The notes under the pieces are model-generated. The model had not been told where the DNA came from and ran no database searches. It saw only the letters and a program-made list of their open reading frames with translations. Shown here piece after piece: positions 11,601 to 24,197 of a DNA stretch of 64,000 nt. Made by a program: the position numbers and the translations under genes. Origin of the DNA: Primulina eburnea (lineage: Eukaryota > Streptophyta > Magnoliopsida > Lamiales > Gesneriaceae); contig NW_027330836.1 in NCBI RefSeq assembly GCF_022965805.1, forward strand, positions 1 to 64,000. Direction: 5' to 3'. How positions within the stretch are numbered: the stretch's first letter is position 1; the number at the start of each line of letters is the position of its first letter.

Positions 11601-12890
11601 AAAAGTGTTCCCAAAGTTCTATTGACAACTTCAGTTTGTCCATCCGTTTGAGGATGACAAGTAGTAGAAAACAACAATTTTGTGCCAAGTTTAGCCCATA
11701 AAGTCTTCCAAAAGTAACTCTAAGAATTTAACATCGCGACCAGAAACAATAGTCCTAGGCATGCCATGCAACCTAACGACTTCTCTAAAGAACAAATCCG
11801 CAATGTTTGAAGCATCATCGGTTTTATGACAAGCTATAAAATGTGCCATCTTAGAGAATCTATCCACAACAACAAAAATAGAATCCCTCCCCTTCTTAGT
11901 CCTAGGCAACCCCAAAATAAAGTCCATAGAAATGTCAATCCAAGTTCTATTTAAGAATAGCACGCAAAAGTGTTCCCAAAGTTCTATTGACAACTTCAGT
12001 TTGTCCATCCGTTTGAGGATGACAAGTAGTAGAAAACAACAATTTTGTGCCAAGTTTAGCCCATAAAGTCTTCCAAAAGTAACTCAAGAATTTAACATCG
12101 CGACCAGAAACAATAGTCCTAGGCATGCCATGCAACCTAACGACTTCTCTAAAGAACAAATCCGCAATGTTTGAAGCATCATCGGTTTTATGACAAGCTA
12201 TAAAATGTGCCATCTTAGAGAATCTATCCACAACAACAAAAATAGAATCCCTCCCCTTCTTAGTCCTAGGCAACCCCAAAATAAAGTCCATAGAAATGTC
12301 AATCCAAGTTCTATTTAAGAATAGCACGCAAAAGTGTTCCCAAAGTTCTATTGACAACTTCAGTTTGTCCATCCGTTTGAGGATGACAAGTAGTAGAAAA
12401 CAACAATTTTGTGCCAAGTTTAGCCCATAAAGTCTTCCAAAAGTAACTCAAGAATTTAACATCGCGACCAGAAACAATAGTCCTAGGCATGCCATGCAAC
12501 CTAACGACTTCTCTAAAGAACAAATCCGCAATGTTTGAAGCATCATCGGTTTTATGACAAGCTATAAAATGTGCCATCTTAGAGAATCTATCCACAACAA
12601 CAAAAATAGAATCCCTCCCCTTCTTAGTCCTAGGCAACCCCAAAATAAAGTCCATAGAAATGTCAATCCAAGTTCTTTTTAAGAATAGCACGCAAAAGTG
12701 TTCCCAAAGTTCTATTGACAACTTCAGTTTGTCCATCCGTTTGAGGATGACAAGTAGTAGAAAACAACAATTTTGTGCCAAGTTTAGCCCATAAAGTCTT
12801 CCAAAAGTAACTCAAGAATTTAACATCGCGACCAGAAACAATAGTCCTAGGCATGCCATGCAACCTAACGACTTCTCTAAAGAACAAATC
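8673..12890 (-). repeat. Homogenised sub-block of the satellite
   Basis: About 11-12 consecutive units are nearly identical. The translated core is the same in the frames starting at 8673, 9037, 9763, 10127, 10491, 11356, 11947 and 12311. Differences are mostly single-base indels (for example a missing G near 9574 and near 10836, an added T near 11719). Such identity beside divergent units indicates recent amplification or local conversion of one subtype, the one with CTATTTAAG at the unit junction. Confidence 0.8.
10127..10597 (-). pseudogene. Representative unit: Ty3/gypsy integrase core with Gly for the second Asp
   Basis: 156 codons, used here as the reference unit. Residues 37-156 match a gypsy integrase core (rve domain). 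The first catalytic Asp is D44 in ISMDF. The usual SDRD box is SGRD at residues 104-107, and the catalytic Glu is E141 in [11 protein letters not shown]105 to E141 leaves exactly 35 residues between, the D,D35E spacing, so G105 occupies the place of the second metal-binding Asp. The HHCC zinc finger, the C-terminal domain, and RT and RNase H are absent. Residues 1-36 are the preceding unit read out of frame. It would be catalytically dead even if made. Confidence 0.85.
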
Positions 12891-15800
12891 CGCAATGTTT
12901 GAAGCATCATCGGTTTATGACAAGCTATAAAATGTGCCATCTTAGAGAATCTATCCACAACAACAAAAATAGAATCCCTCCCCTTCTTAGTCCTAGGCAA
13001 CCCCAAAATAAAGTCCATAGAAATGTCAATCCAAGTTCTTATTTAAGAATAGCACGCAAAAGTGTTCCCAAAGTTCTATTGACAACTTCAGTTTGTCCAT
13101 CCGTTTGAGGATGACAAGTAGTAGAAAACAACAATTTTGTGCCAAGTTTAGCCCATAAAGTCTTCCGAAAGTAACTCAAGAATTTAACATCGCGACCAGA
13201 AACAATAGTCCTAGGCAATGCCATGCAACCTAACGACTTCTCTAAAGAACAAATCCGCAATGTTTGAAGCATCATCGGTTTTATGACAAGCTATAAAATG
13301 TGCCATCTTAGAGAATCTATCCACAACAACAAAAATAGAATCCCTCCCGTTCTTAGTCCTAGGCAACCCCAAAATAAAGTCCATACAAATGTCAATCCAA
13401 TTTCTTTTTAAGAATAGCACGCAAAAGTGTTCCCAAAGTTCTATTGACAACTTCAGTTTGTCCATCCTGTTTGAGGATGACAAGTAGTAGAAAACAACAA
13501 TTTTGTGCCAAGTTTAGCCCATAAAGTCTTCCAAAAGTAACTCAAGAATTTAACATCGCGACCAGAAACAATATTCCTAGGACATGCCATGCAACCTAAC
13601 GACTTCTCTAAAGAACAAATCCGCAATGTTTGAAGCATCATCGGTTTTATGACAAGCTATAAAATGTGCCATCTTAGAGAATCTATCCACAACAACAAAA
13701 ATAGAATCCCTCCCCTTCTTAGTCCTAGGCAACCCCAAAATAAAGTCCATAGAAATGTAAATCAAAGTTCTTCTTAAGAATAGCACGCAAAAGTGTTCCC
13801 AAAGTTCTATTGACAACTTCAGTTTGTCCATCCGTTTGAGGATGACAAGTAGTAGAAAACAACAATTTTGTGCCTAGTTTAGCCCATAAAGTCTTCCAAA
13901 AGTAACTCAATAATTTAACATCGCGACCAGAAACAATAGTCCTAGGCATGCCATACAACCTAGCGACTTCTCTAAAGAACAAATCCGCAATGTTTGAAGC
14001 ATCATCGGGTTTATGACAAGCTATAAATGTGCCATCTTAAAGAATCTATTCAAAACAACAAAAATAGAATCCCTCCCCTTCTTAGTCCTAGGCAACCCCA
14101 AAATAAAGTCCATAGAAATGTAAATCCAAGTTCTTCTTAAGAATAGCACGCAAAAGTGTTCCCAAAGTTCTATTGACAACTTTAGTTTGTCCATCCGTTT
14201 GAGGATGACAAGTAGTAGAAAACAACAATTTTGTGCCAAGTTTATCCCATAAAGTCTTCCGAAAGTAACTCAAGAATTTAACATCGCAACCAGAAACAAT
14301 AGTTCTAGGCATGCCATGCAACCTAACGACTTCTCTAAAGAACAAATCCGCAATGTTTGAAGCATCATCGGTTTTATGACAAGCTATAAAATGTGCCATC
14401 TTAGAGAATCTATCCACAACAACAAAAATAGAATCCCTCCCCTTCTTAGTCCTAGGCAACCCCAAAATAAAGTCCATACAAATGTCAATCCAATTTCTTT
14501 TAAGAATAGCACGCAAAAGTGTTCCCAAAGTTCTATTGACAACTCAGTTTGTCCATCCGTTTGAGGATGACAAGTAGTAGAAAACAACAATTTTGTGCAA
14601 GTTTAGCCCATAAAGTCTTCCAAAAGTAACTCAAGAATTTAACATCGCGACCAGAAACAATATTCCTAGACATGCCATGCAACCTAACGACTTCTCTAAA
14701 GAACAAATCCGCAATGTTTGAAGCATCATCGGTTTTATGACAAGCTATAAAATGTGCCATCTTAGAGAATCTATCCACAACAACAAAAATAGAATCCCTC
14801 CCTTCTTAGTCCTAGGCAACCCAAAATAAATTCCATAGAAATGTCAATCCAAGTTCTATTTAAGAATAGCACGCAAAAGTGTTCCCAAAGTTCTATTGAC
14901 AACTCCAATTTGTCCATCCGTTTGAGGATGACAAGTAGTAGAAAACAACAATTTTGTGCCAAGTTTAGCCCATAAAGTCTTCCAAAAGTAACTCTAGAAT
15001 TTAACATCGCGACCAGAAACAATAGTCCTAGGATGCCATGCAACCTAACGACTTCTCTAAAGAACAAATCCGCAATGTTTGAAGCATCATCGGTTTTATG
15101 ACAAGCTATAAAATGTGCCATCTTAGAGAATCTATTCACAACAACAAAAATAGAATCCCTCCCCTTCTTAGTCCTAGGCAACCCCAAAATAAAGTCCATA
15201 GAAATGTCAATCCAAGTTCTATTTAAGAATAGCACGCAAAAGTGTTCCCAAAGTTCTATTGACAACTCTAGTTTGTCCATCCGTTTGAGGATGACAAGTA
15301 GTAGAAAACAACAATTTTGTGCCAAGTTTAGCCCATAAAGTCCTCCAAAAGTAACTCAATAATTTAACATCGCGACCAGAAACAATAGTCTTAGGCATGC
15401 CATGCAACCTAACGACTTCTCTAAAGAACAAATCCGCAATGTTAGAAGCATCATCAGTTTTATGACAAGCTATAAAATGTGCCATCTTAGAGAATCTATC
15501 CACAACAACAAAAATAGAATCCCTCCCCTTCTTAGTCCTAGGCAACCTCAAAATAAATTCCATAAAATGTCAATCCAAGTTCTATTTAAGAATAGCACGC
15601 AAAAGTGTTCCAAAGTTCTATTGACAACTTCAATTTGTCCATCCGTTTGAGGATGACAAGTAGAAGAAAACAACAATTTTGTGCCAAGTTTATCCCATAA
15701 AGTCTTCCGAAAGTAACTCAAGAATTTAACATCGCGACCAGAAACAATAGTCCAAGGCATGCCATGCAACCTAACGACTTCTCTAAAGAACAAATCCGCA

Positions 15801-16109
15801 ATGTTTGAAGCATCATCGGTTTTATGACGAGCTATAAAATGTGCCATCTTAGAGAATCTATCCACAACAACAAAAATATAATCCCTCCCCTTCTTAGTCC
15901 TAGGCAACCCCAAAATAAAGTCCATAGAAATGTCAATCCAAGTTCTATTTAAGAATAGCACGCAAAAATGTTCCCAAAGTTCTATTGACAACTCCAGTTT
16001 GTCCATCCGTTTGAGGATGACGAGTAGTAGAAAACAACAATTTTGTGCCAAGTTTAGCCCATAAAGTCTTCCAAAAGTAACTCAATAATTTAACATCACG
16101 ACCAGAAAC

Positions 16110-16114
16110 AATAG
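16110..16114. repeat. Target-site duplication AATAG, left copy
   Basis: AATAG of the satellite sequence precedes TGTAAGG at 16115. The same five bases follow the element end at 17919-17923, and the satellite resumes in register. Confidence 0.9.
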
Positions 16115-16213
16115 TGTAAGGCTCGAGAATTATCAGTTTCCATTGATGCTAGACTCATAGAGGTAAGAATACATGACATTTAAATGAGAATTTTGAAGGC
16201 ATGGCCGAAGCCA

Positions 16214-16420
16214 CACTGCACCTGCGGTGCTTAGACTACCGCCCCCGCGGTGTAGGTGACAGAAATTTGTGGAATTTTGCGAACAGACACCGCACCCGCG
16301 GTGTGAGACCGCACCCGCGGTCATGTAAGGACCGCACCCGCGGTCTAGGTACTACATTTTTGGATGAATTCGCCGTGAGCATAGCGCACCCGCACTCTTA
16401 AGATACCGCACCCGCGGTGT
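16214..16420 (+). repeat. Cluster of ACCGCACCCGCGGT motifs in LTR U3
   Basis: About eight copies, exact and degenerate, of a 14-bp GC-rich motif with ACCGC and GCGGT arms, separated by irregular spacers. They lie within 50-255 bp of the TATA-like run. A similar cluster with the same core sits in the LTR at 22666. The arrangement looks like an array of protein-binding sites; function is inferred only. Confidence 0.75.
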
Positions 16421-16466
16421 TGCATGCGAAGTGCCACCTTTGTTTCTTGTCTTGACACTTGGCATG

Positions 16467-16479
16467 GTATATATATATG
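16467..16479 (+). promoter_or_regulatory. TATA-like run of the solo LTR
   Basis: The run TATATATATATG in otherwise mixed sequence lies just downstream of the motif cluster. The LTR at 49269 has the same arrangement (49769-49786). Inferred promoter, not demonstrated. Confidence 0.5.
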
Positions 16480-17336
16480 TTTGTAACATGACTCATCATC
16501 CTTATTCAGAAACCTCAGACCGAGAGCTTGCAAGGGAGAGTTTTCATTCCTTGTGATCTTAAAGTTGTGATTGTGCGCGAATTAGCCATCCGACTTGTAA
16601 TCCGAGGTAAGATTTGTGATCCTTGCAACAAGAGTTATTTAAGGATGTAAGCTTCGATTATTTTAAGCATGGTTCGAAATCCATATGTTGGAGAAATTAT
16701 GTTTTGAGTTGAGAAATGTGTTCTTGATAGGATGAGCATTGTAGAAACGTTACCGGATTGATTTTCAGATACAATATGCTATACGTTCGAATTTCCAGCA
16801 TGTATATCGATATTGATTGGAAGAATTGAGCATGTTATATTGAGTTTTGATGAGTATATTATGAAGATTATGAGTTGTGGCTATAGTATATATTGTTTTG
16901 TTGAGATTGAGTTGACCGGTACCGAGAATTACGCTGTTATGCCGTCGATTTGTACCGAGATTTATTATCGATTGGCATATATGTTGCTTTGAGTTAGAGA
17001 TTGATAGTGTGTGTCTACACATTGCCATTTCAGATTTGAGGTGACAGGTTTGACATTTGATTCGAGATCTCGACAGACAGTGCGACAAGAAAGGCATAAT
17101 TCATGTGGTCACGGGATTGCACAACTCGATTCAGATTTGATACGAGTTTCCCTAAATCACATACTAGATTGTTATTACATTTGATTATGTAATGCCTTGT
17201 TTATTGATTTATATTCGAGTCCTGAGATAGGAGAGATTGGCAGACTTGCCAAAAACTAGATGTTTCGGTGTATCGACGCATAGGAGCAGATTTGCTATAT
17301 GTGTAGACCCTCGATACAGAGTTGACCGAAGTCTAG

Positions 17337-17391
17337 GAATAAGACGTACCGTTGCCCCGAGTGGTTGGGTAGGTGACAGACCGTCTTATTC
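17337..17391 (+). other. Conserved stem-loop in the LTR transcript region
   Basis: The arms GAATAAGACG (17337-17346) and CGTCTTATTC (17382-17391) are perfectly complementary over 10 bp. The loop contains CCCGAGTGGTTGGGTAGGTG. The inverted LTR copy at 47576-47635 keeps the arms, extended to 11 bp, and the loop core although the surrounding sequence has diverged. Confidence 0.65.
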
Positions 17392-17918
17392 ACACCGGGA
17401 TCCCTAGATTAGAAAAGAGTCGAGTCAAGATTTGAATTGTCGAATACAGATTTGTATTCTACTACATGTTTAGATGTATATTCATGTTACTTGATTTATG
17501 TTATGCAATTGTACATGATTTATTACATTGCATGCATCCATGTTTTATACTGGGATATGTTCTCACCGGAGTTATCCGGCTGTTGTCGTGTCTGTATGTG
17601 TGCATGGCAACAGGTGGGGCAGGATCGGGGTCACGAGCTAGATGAGAGATGATGATAGCGTGGAGATCTCGGGCATCGCAGATTACTAGTGTTCCTTATG
17701 AAACTTGTACTACTTATGTTTAGAGTTGTCATTTGAACACTAGTGAATGTTTGTACGAACAGACATGTATGTACATTATGTTGTTTATTTCAGTTAACGA
17801 CATGTTATGCTTTATCTATACATTTGAATTAATGTTAAAAGCAAATTTTTGACCCACATTTTCGAACAAAGATCCAATTAAATCCCAAAATAATTGAGTT
17901 AGAGCCCGGGTCCCCACA

Positions 17919-20900
17919 AATAGTCTTAGGCATGCCATGCAACCTAACGACTTCTCTAAAGAACAAATCCGCAATGTTTGAAGCATCATCGGTTTTATGA
18001 CAAGTTATAAAATGTGTCATCTTAGATAATCTATCCACAACAACAAAAATAGAATCCCTCCCCTTCTTAGCCCTAGGCAACCTCAAAATAAAGTCCATAA
18101 AATATCAATCCAAGTTCTATTTAAGAATAGCACGCAAAAGTGTTCCAAAGTTCTATTGACAACTTCAATTTGTCCATCCGTTTGAGGATGACAAGTAGTA
18201 GAAAACAACAATTTTGTGCCAAGTTTATCCCATAAAGTCTTCCGAAAGTAACTCAAGAATTTAACATCGCGACCAGAAACAATTGTTCTAGGCAAGCCAT
18301 GCAATCTAACGACTTCGCCAAAGAACAAATCCGCAATGTTTGAAGCATCATCGGTTTTATGACAAGCTATAAAATGTGTCATCTTTGAGAATCTATCCAC
18401 AACAACAAAATTAGAATCCCTCCCCTTCTTAGTCCTAGGTAACCCCAAAATAAAGTCCATAAAAATGTCAATCCAATTTCTTTTTAAAAATAGCACGGAA
18501 AAGTGTTCCCAAAGTTCTATTGACAACTTCAGTTTGTCCATCCGTTTGAGGATGACAAGTAGTAGAAAACAACAATTTTGTGCCAAGTTTAGCCCATAAA
18601 GTCTTCCAAAAGTAACTCAAGAATTTAACATCGCGACCAGAAACAATAGTCCTAGACATGCCATGCAACCTAACGACTTCTCTAAAGAACAAATCCGCAA
18701 TGTTTGAAGCATCATTGGTTTTATGACAAGCTATAAAATGTGCCATCTTAGAGAATCTATCCACAACAACAAAAATAGAATCCCTCCCCTTCTTAGTCCT
18801 AGGCAACCCCAAAATAAAGTCCATAGAAATGTCAATCCAAATTCTATTTAAGAATAGCACGCAAAAGTGTTCCCAAAGTTCTATTGACAACTTCAGTTTG
18901 TCCATCCGTTTGAGGATAAAAAGTAGTAAAAAACAACAATTTTGTGCCAAGTTTAGCCTATAAAGTCTTCCAAAAGTAACTCAAGAATTTAACATCGCGA
19001 CCAGAAAAAATAGTCCTAGGCATGCCATGCAACCTAACGACTTCTCTAAAGAACAAATCCGCCATGTTTGAAGCATCATCGGTTTTATGACAAGTTATAA
19101 AATGTGCCATCTTAGAGAATCTATCCACAACAACAAAAATAGAATCCCTCCCCTTCTTAGTCCTAGGCAACCCCAAAATAAAGTCCATAGAAATGTCAAT
19201 CCAAGTTCTATTTAAGAATAGCACGCAAACGTGTTCCCAAAGTTCTATTGACAACTTCATTTTGTCCATCCGTTTGAGGATGACAAGTAGTAGAAAACAA
19301 CAATTTTGTGCCAAGTTTAGCCCAAAAAGTCTTCCAAAAGTAACTCAAAAATTTAACATCGCGACCAGAAACAATAGTCCTAGGCATGCCATGCAACCTA
19401 ACGACTTCTCTAAAGAACAAATCCGCAATGTTTGAAGCATCATCCGTTTTATGACTAGCTATAAAATGTGTCATCTTAGAGAATCTATCCACAACAACAA
19501 AAATAGAATCCCTCCCTTTCTTAGTCCTAGGCAACCCCAAAATAAAGTCCATAGAAATTTCAATCCAAGTTCTTTTTAAGCATAGCATGCAAAAGTGTTC
19601 CCAAAGTTCTATTGACGACTTTAGTTTGTCCATCCGTTTGAGGATGACAAGTAGTAGAAAACAACAATTTTGTGTCAAGTCTAGCCCATAAAATATTCCA
19701 AAAGTAACTCAAGAATTTAACATCGCGACCAGAAACAATAGTCATAAGCATGCCATGCAACCTAACGACTTCTCTAAAGAACAAATCCGCAATGTTTGAA
19801 GCATCATCGATTTTATGACAAGCTATAAAATGTGCCATCTTAGAGAATCTATCCAAAACAACAAAAATAGAATCCCTCCCCTTCTTAGTCCTAGGCAACC
19901 CCAAAATAAATTCCATAGACATGTCAATCCAAGTTCTATTTAAGAATAGCACGCAAAAGTGTTCCCAAAGTTCTATTGACAACTTCAGTTTTTCCATCCG
20001 TTTGAGGATGACATGTAGTAGAAAACAACAATTTTGTGTCAAGTTTAGCCCATAAAGTATTTCAAAAGTAACTCAAGAATTTAACATCGCGACCAAAAAC
20101 AATAGTTATAAGCATGCCATGCAACCTAACGACTTCTCTAAAGAACAAATCCGCAATGTTTGAAGCATCATCGGGTTTATGACAAGCTATAAAATGTGCC
20201 ATCTTAGAGAATCTATCCAAAACAACAAAAATAGAATCCCTCCCCTTCTTAGTCCTAGGCAACCCCAAAATAAAGTCCATTGAATTGTCAATCCAAGTTC
20301 TTCTTAAGAATAGCACGCAAAAGTTTTCCCAAAGTTCTATTGACAACTTTAGTTTGTCCATCCGTTTGAGGATGACAAGTAGTAGAAAACAACAATTTTG
20401 TGCCAAGTTTATCCCATAAAGTCTTCCGAAAGTAACTCAAGAATTTAACATCGCGACCAGAAACAATAGTTCTAGTCAAGCCATGCAACCTAACGACTTC
20501 GCTAAAGAAAAAATCCGCAATGTTTGAAGCATCATCGGTTTTATGACAAGCTATAAAATGTGCCATCTTTGAGAATCTATCCACAACAAAAAAAATAGAA
20601 TCCCTCCCGTTCTTAGTCCTAGGCAACCCCAAAATAAAGTCCATACTAATGTCAATCCAATTTCTTTTTAAGAATAGCACGCAAAAGTGTTCCCAAAGTT
20701 CTATTGACAACTTCAGTTTGTCCATCTGTTTGAGGATGACAAGTAGTAGAAAACAACAATTTTGTGCCAAGTTTAGCCCATAAAGTTTTCCAAAAGTAAC
20801 TCAAGAATTTAACATCGCGACCAGAAACAATATTCCTAGACATGCCATGCAACCTAACGACTTCTCTAAAGAACAAATCCGCAATGTTTGAAGCATCATC

Positions 20901-22665
20901 GGTTTTATGACAAGCTATAAAATGTGCCATCTTAGAGAATCTATCCACAACAACAAAAATAGAATCCCTCCCCTTCTTAGTCCTAGGAAACCCCAAAATA
21001 AAGTCCATAGAAATGTAAATCAAAGTTCTTCTTAAGAATAGCACGCAAAAGTGTTCCCAAAGTTCTATTGACAAATTCAGTTTGTCCATCCGTTTGAGGA
21101 TGACAAGTAGTAGAAAACAACAATTTTGTGCCTAGTTTAGCCCATAAAGTCTTCCAAAAGTAACTCAAGAATTTAACATCGCGACCAGAAACAATAGTTC
21201 TAGGCATGCCATGCAACCTAGCGACTTCTCTAAAGAACAAATCCGCAATGTTTGAAGCATCACCGGGTTTATGACAAGCTATAAAATGTGCCATCTTAGA
21301 GAATCTATCCAAAACAACAAAAATAGAATCCCTCCCCTTCTTAGTCCTAGGCAACCCCAAAATAAACTCCATAGAAATGTAAATCCAAGTTCTTCTTAAG
21401 AATAGCACGCAAAAGTGTTCCCAAAGTTCAATTGACAACTTCAGTTTGTCCATCTGTTTGAAGATGACAAGTAGTAGAAAACAACAATTTTGTGCCAAGT
21501 TTATCCCATAAAGTCTTCCGAAAGTAACTCAAGAATTTAATATCGCGACCAGAAACAATAGTTCTACGCAAGACATGCAACCAAACGACTTCGCTGAAGA
21601 ACAAATCCGCAATGTTTGAAGCATCATCGGTTTTATGACAAGCTATAAAATGTACCATCTTTGAGAATCTATCCACAACAACAAAAATAGAATCCCTCCC
21701 CTTCTTAGTCCTAGGCAACCCCAAAATAAAGTCCATAGAAATGTAAATCCAAGTTCTTCTTAAGAATAGCACGCAAAAGTGTTCCCAAAGTTCAATTGAT
21801 AACTTCAGTTTGTCCATCCGTTTGAAGATGACAAGTAGTAGAAAACAACAATTTTGTGCCAAGTTTATCCCATAAAGTCTTCCGAAAGTAACTCAAGAAT
21901 TTAATATCGCGACCAGAAACAATAGTTCTACGCAAGCCATGCAGCCTAACGACTTCGCTGAAGAACAAATCCGCAATGTTTGAAGCATCATCGGTTTTAT
22001 GACAAGCTATAAAATGTGCCATCTTTGAGAATCTATCCACAACAACAAAAATAGAATCCCTCCCCTTCTTAGTCCTAGGCAACCTCAAAATAAAGTCCAT
22101 ACAAATGTCAATCCAATTTCTTTTTAAGAATAGCACGCAAAAGTGTTCCCAAAGTTCTATTGGCAATTCCAGTTTGTCCATCCGTTTGAAGATGACAAGT
22201 AGTAGAAAACAACAATTTTGTGTTAAGTTTAGCCCATAAAGTATTCCAAAAGTAACTCAAAAATTTAACATCGCGACCAGAAACAATAGTCATAGGCATG
22301 CCATGCAACCTAACGACTTCTCTAAAGAACAAATCCGCAATGTTTGAAGCATCATCGGTTTTATGACAAGTTATAAAATGTGCCATCTTAGAGAATCTAT
22401 CCACAACAACAAAAATAGAATCCCTCCCCTTCTTAGTCCTAGGCAACCACAAAATAAAGTCCATAGAAACGTAAATCCAAGTTCTTCTTAAGAAGAGCAC
22501 GCAAAAGTGTTCCCAAAGTTCTATTGACAACTTCAGTTTGTCCATCCGTTTGAGGATGACAAGTAGTAGAAAACAACAATTTTGTGCCTAGTTTAGCCCA
22601 TAAAGTCTTCCAAAAGTAACTCAAGAATTTAACATCGCGACCAGAAACAATAGTCCTAGGCATGT
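17919..22665 (-). repeat. Integrase-core satellite, block 2 (about 13 units)
   Basis: The satellite resumes with the duplicated AATAG. Units here are more varied than in block 1. Junction subtypes include CTATTTAAG, CTTCTTAAG and CTTTTTAAG, read on the minus strand as LNRT, LRRT and LKRN before W. Minus-strand frames of 110-171 codons recur at 364-bp steps (for example 18468-18950, 19560-20042, 20288-20770 and 20983-21498). The SGRD box is kept, with occasional further changes such as SGRDI. The block ends at the LTR at 22666. Confidence 0.92.
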
Positions 22666-24197
22666 TGTAATAGCCGAGCCCGGTGTACGGTACGATTTAA
22701 GTTTTCGTATGTTATTTGGGTTATGTGATTAGATGTTTAGAGTTGTGTTTTGGGCTATAGTATTATGGTTATTATTTTATTGAGGTGTTAGTTGGTGTTG
22801 ATTGTTCGTTTCAGCGTTTCGGATCGATTTTAGTTTGATTAGTACTGTTCATTGCCGTGGCTTGAGTGCACCCGCGCTCTTAGAGGAGGTGCCCCCGCGG
22901 TGTACTATTCATCATTTTTGGAATTTGAAGGCCGTGGCATCACCGCACCCGCGGCAGTGCAAGGACCGCACCCGCGGTGTGCACAGCACCCGCGGTAATT
23001 GTAGCACCGCACCCGCGGTCATCGTGCATGGGAATTATTTTGGTTGGCCGAAGGCATAGCGCCCCGCGGTGCTTGTGTGACCGCACCCGCGTGTAAGTAT
23101 GGGCGAGTTATCTAGCTACTTTATGGAGTTGTTGGCCATATCTATCCTATCCTATCTACCTTTTTCGAGATTTCTCTCATCTACCAATGGTTTTCCTCCA
23201 TTTCTTTTGCTTCCTACCTTTGATTCTTGGAGTTATTTGGATTTCCGACTTGAGATCGACGTTCTCCATGGTATAAGGAAGCTTAGGTAAGTTTTTGGTG
23301 CGATTCTAGCATGGTTTTTGAGATGAGTTGTTATAGGGTGTTGTTATTGATGGTTTAATGGGATATTTGACTGTATTTTTGGATATAGAGTTGATTTTGG
23401 TGTTGTTTATGGATTATTGTTGTAGGTGGTGTACCAAGAGTATAGTTTGAAGGTGTTCTATTGGTTGTAAGTGGAATTTCATCCTTTTTGCTCACATGAT
23501 GATATATGTATTGTGTTTTAAAGGTTTCAAAGTGTTATTCCCTTCCATTGATCCATTGTTATGTATTGATTTCATTGATATCTATTGGAGGCATTGTATA
23601 TCTCACTATTGTTAAAAAGGAATACAAAAGATAGAGATTGCAAACGACGGCTTTAAATGTTATTCAGAGTTCAATGTTTTATTGGATTGATTTATCATAG
23701 TCAGAGCATTGCATGAATTAGATGATCATCGACCATAGGCTTTTATCCCTCACAGAGAAAAGAGAAATACCATCGTATTGCTATCTATGCTATTGCTATT
23801 GCCACAGTTATTGCTATATTATTCATGTTTCAGAGTTGATGGTATTTATGATTTCAAGTCATGTTTTACAGAGTATTGTATCATTGCTATGTTCGAGTTT
23901 CACTTGCTGAGATTTATTCTCATTTCAGTTATTTTCATGTGATGCAGATAAGAGTGACCGACCAGGACAGTGATCGTGGATGGGGGTCATATGCATACAC
24001 CGTTGGAAGGAAGATTATTTTGTATCATTTTGGGACATGATCATAAGAATGATTATTTTGTATTTTGTATATCATTTGACTGATCATGTATTTATTTGGT
24101 AAACACTTTTTATGAAATGTATTTTGAAACTCCTTCCATATTTTAAAAGAAAATTTTATTTCCGCTGCGTATTTTTAATGTTACGGGTCAGGGTAAC
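22666..24197 (+). mobile_element. LTR insertion (about 1.53 kb, Ty3/gypsy-like)
   Basis: Starts TGTAATAGCCGAGCCCGG and ends GGGTAACA (the last CA is near 24196-24199). It interrupts the satellite between GGCATG and CCATGCAACC. Near its end it has TTCCGCTGCGT, resembling the 3' ends of plant chromovirus LTRs as I know them, which supports plus orientation. There is no internal coding region. The flanks, CATGT on the left and CATCC on the right, are at best an imperfect 5-bp duplication, and the right flank is rich in indels. It shares only the GC-rich motif type with the LTR at 16115. Confidence 0.78.
22866..23094 (+). repeat. Cluster of CACCCGCGGT motifs
   Basis: About seven or eight copies of GCACCCGCGGT and variants lie in the 5' part of the LTR (positions about 200-430 of the element). 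This is the same core as at 16214-16420, in an LTR otherwise little alike. No clear TATA box follows. Confidence 0.7.

Larger units (their letters stand above)
5188..16114 (-). repeat. Integrase-core satellite, block 1 (about 30 units of 364 bp)
   Basis: Head-to-tail tandem array. Recurring landmarks (for example minus-strand frames starting at 9763, 10127 and 10491) are exactly 364 bp apart. Each unit, read on the minus strand, encodes [58 protein letters not shown] and LLRAILK. This is the core of a Ty3/gypsy integrase. Units at 6.2-8.8 kb alternate between TCTAGA and TCAAGA at one position, giving a 728-bp dimer (7718 and 8446). Units from 13 kb on are more divergent and carry scattered 1-bp indels. 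No promoter or full transposon is attached, so the array is a satellite and not a gene family. Confidence 0.93.
16115..17918 (+). mobile_element. Solo LTR (Ty3/gypsy-like, 1804 bp) inserted in the satellite
   Basis: Begins TGTAAGGCTCG and ends GGGTCCCCACA, i.e. TG...CA, flanked by a perfect 5-bp duplication of the satellite. There is no internal region, primer site or coding sequence, so it is a solo LTR left by LTR-LTR recombination. I place it on the plus strand because a GC-rich motif cluster (16214-16420) is followed by a TATA-like run (16467-16479), the order expected in U3. It is homologous to the LTRs at 49269 (plus) and 46961 and 61916 (minus), sharing the segment around TACTGGGATAT and CACCGGAGTTATCCGG. 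Confidence 0.9.

Noticed and set aside
16540..17100. Host gene promoter and exon in the 16-18 kb insert
   Set aside because: The TG...CA ends, the 5-bp duplication and homology to three other LTRs explain the whole segment; the frame at 17437-17652 is not conserved in the relatives.
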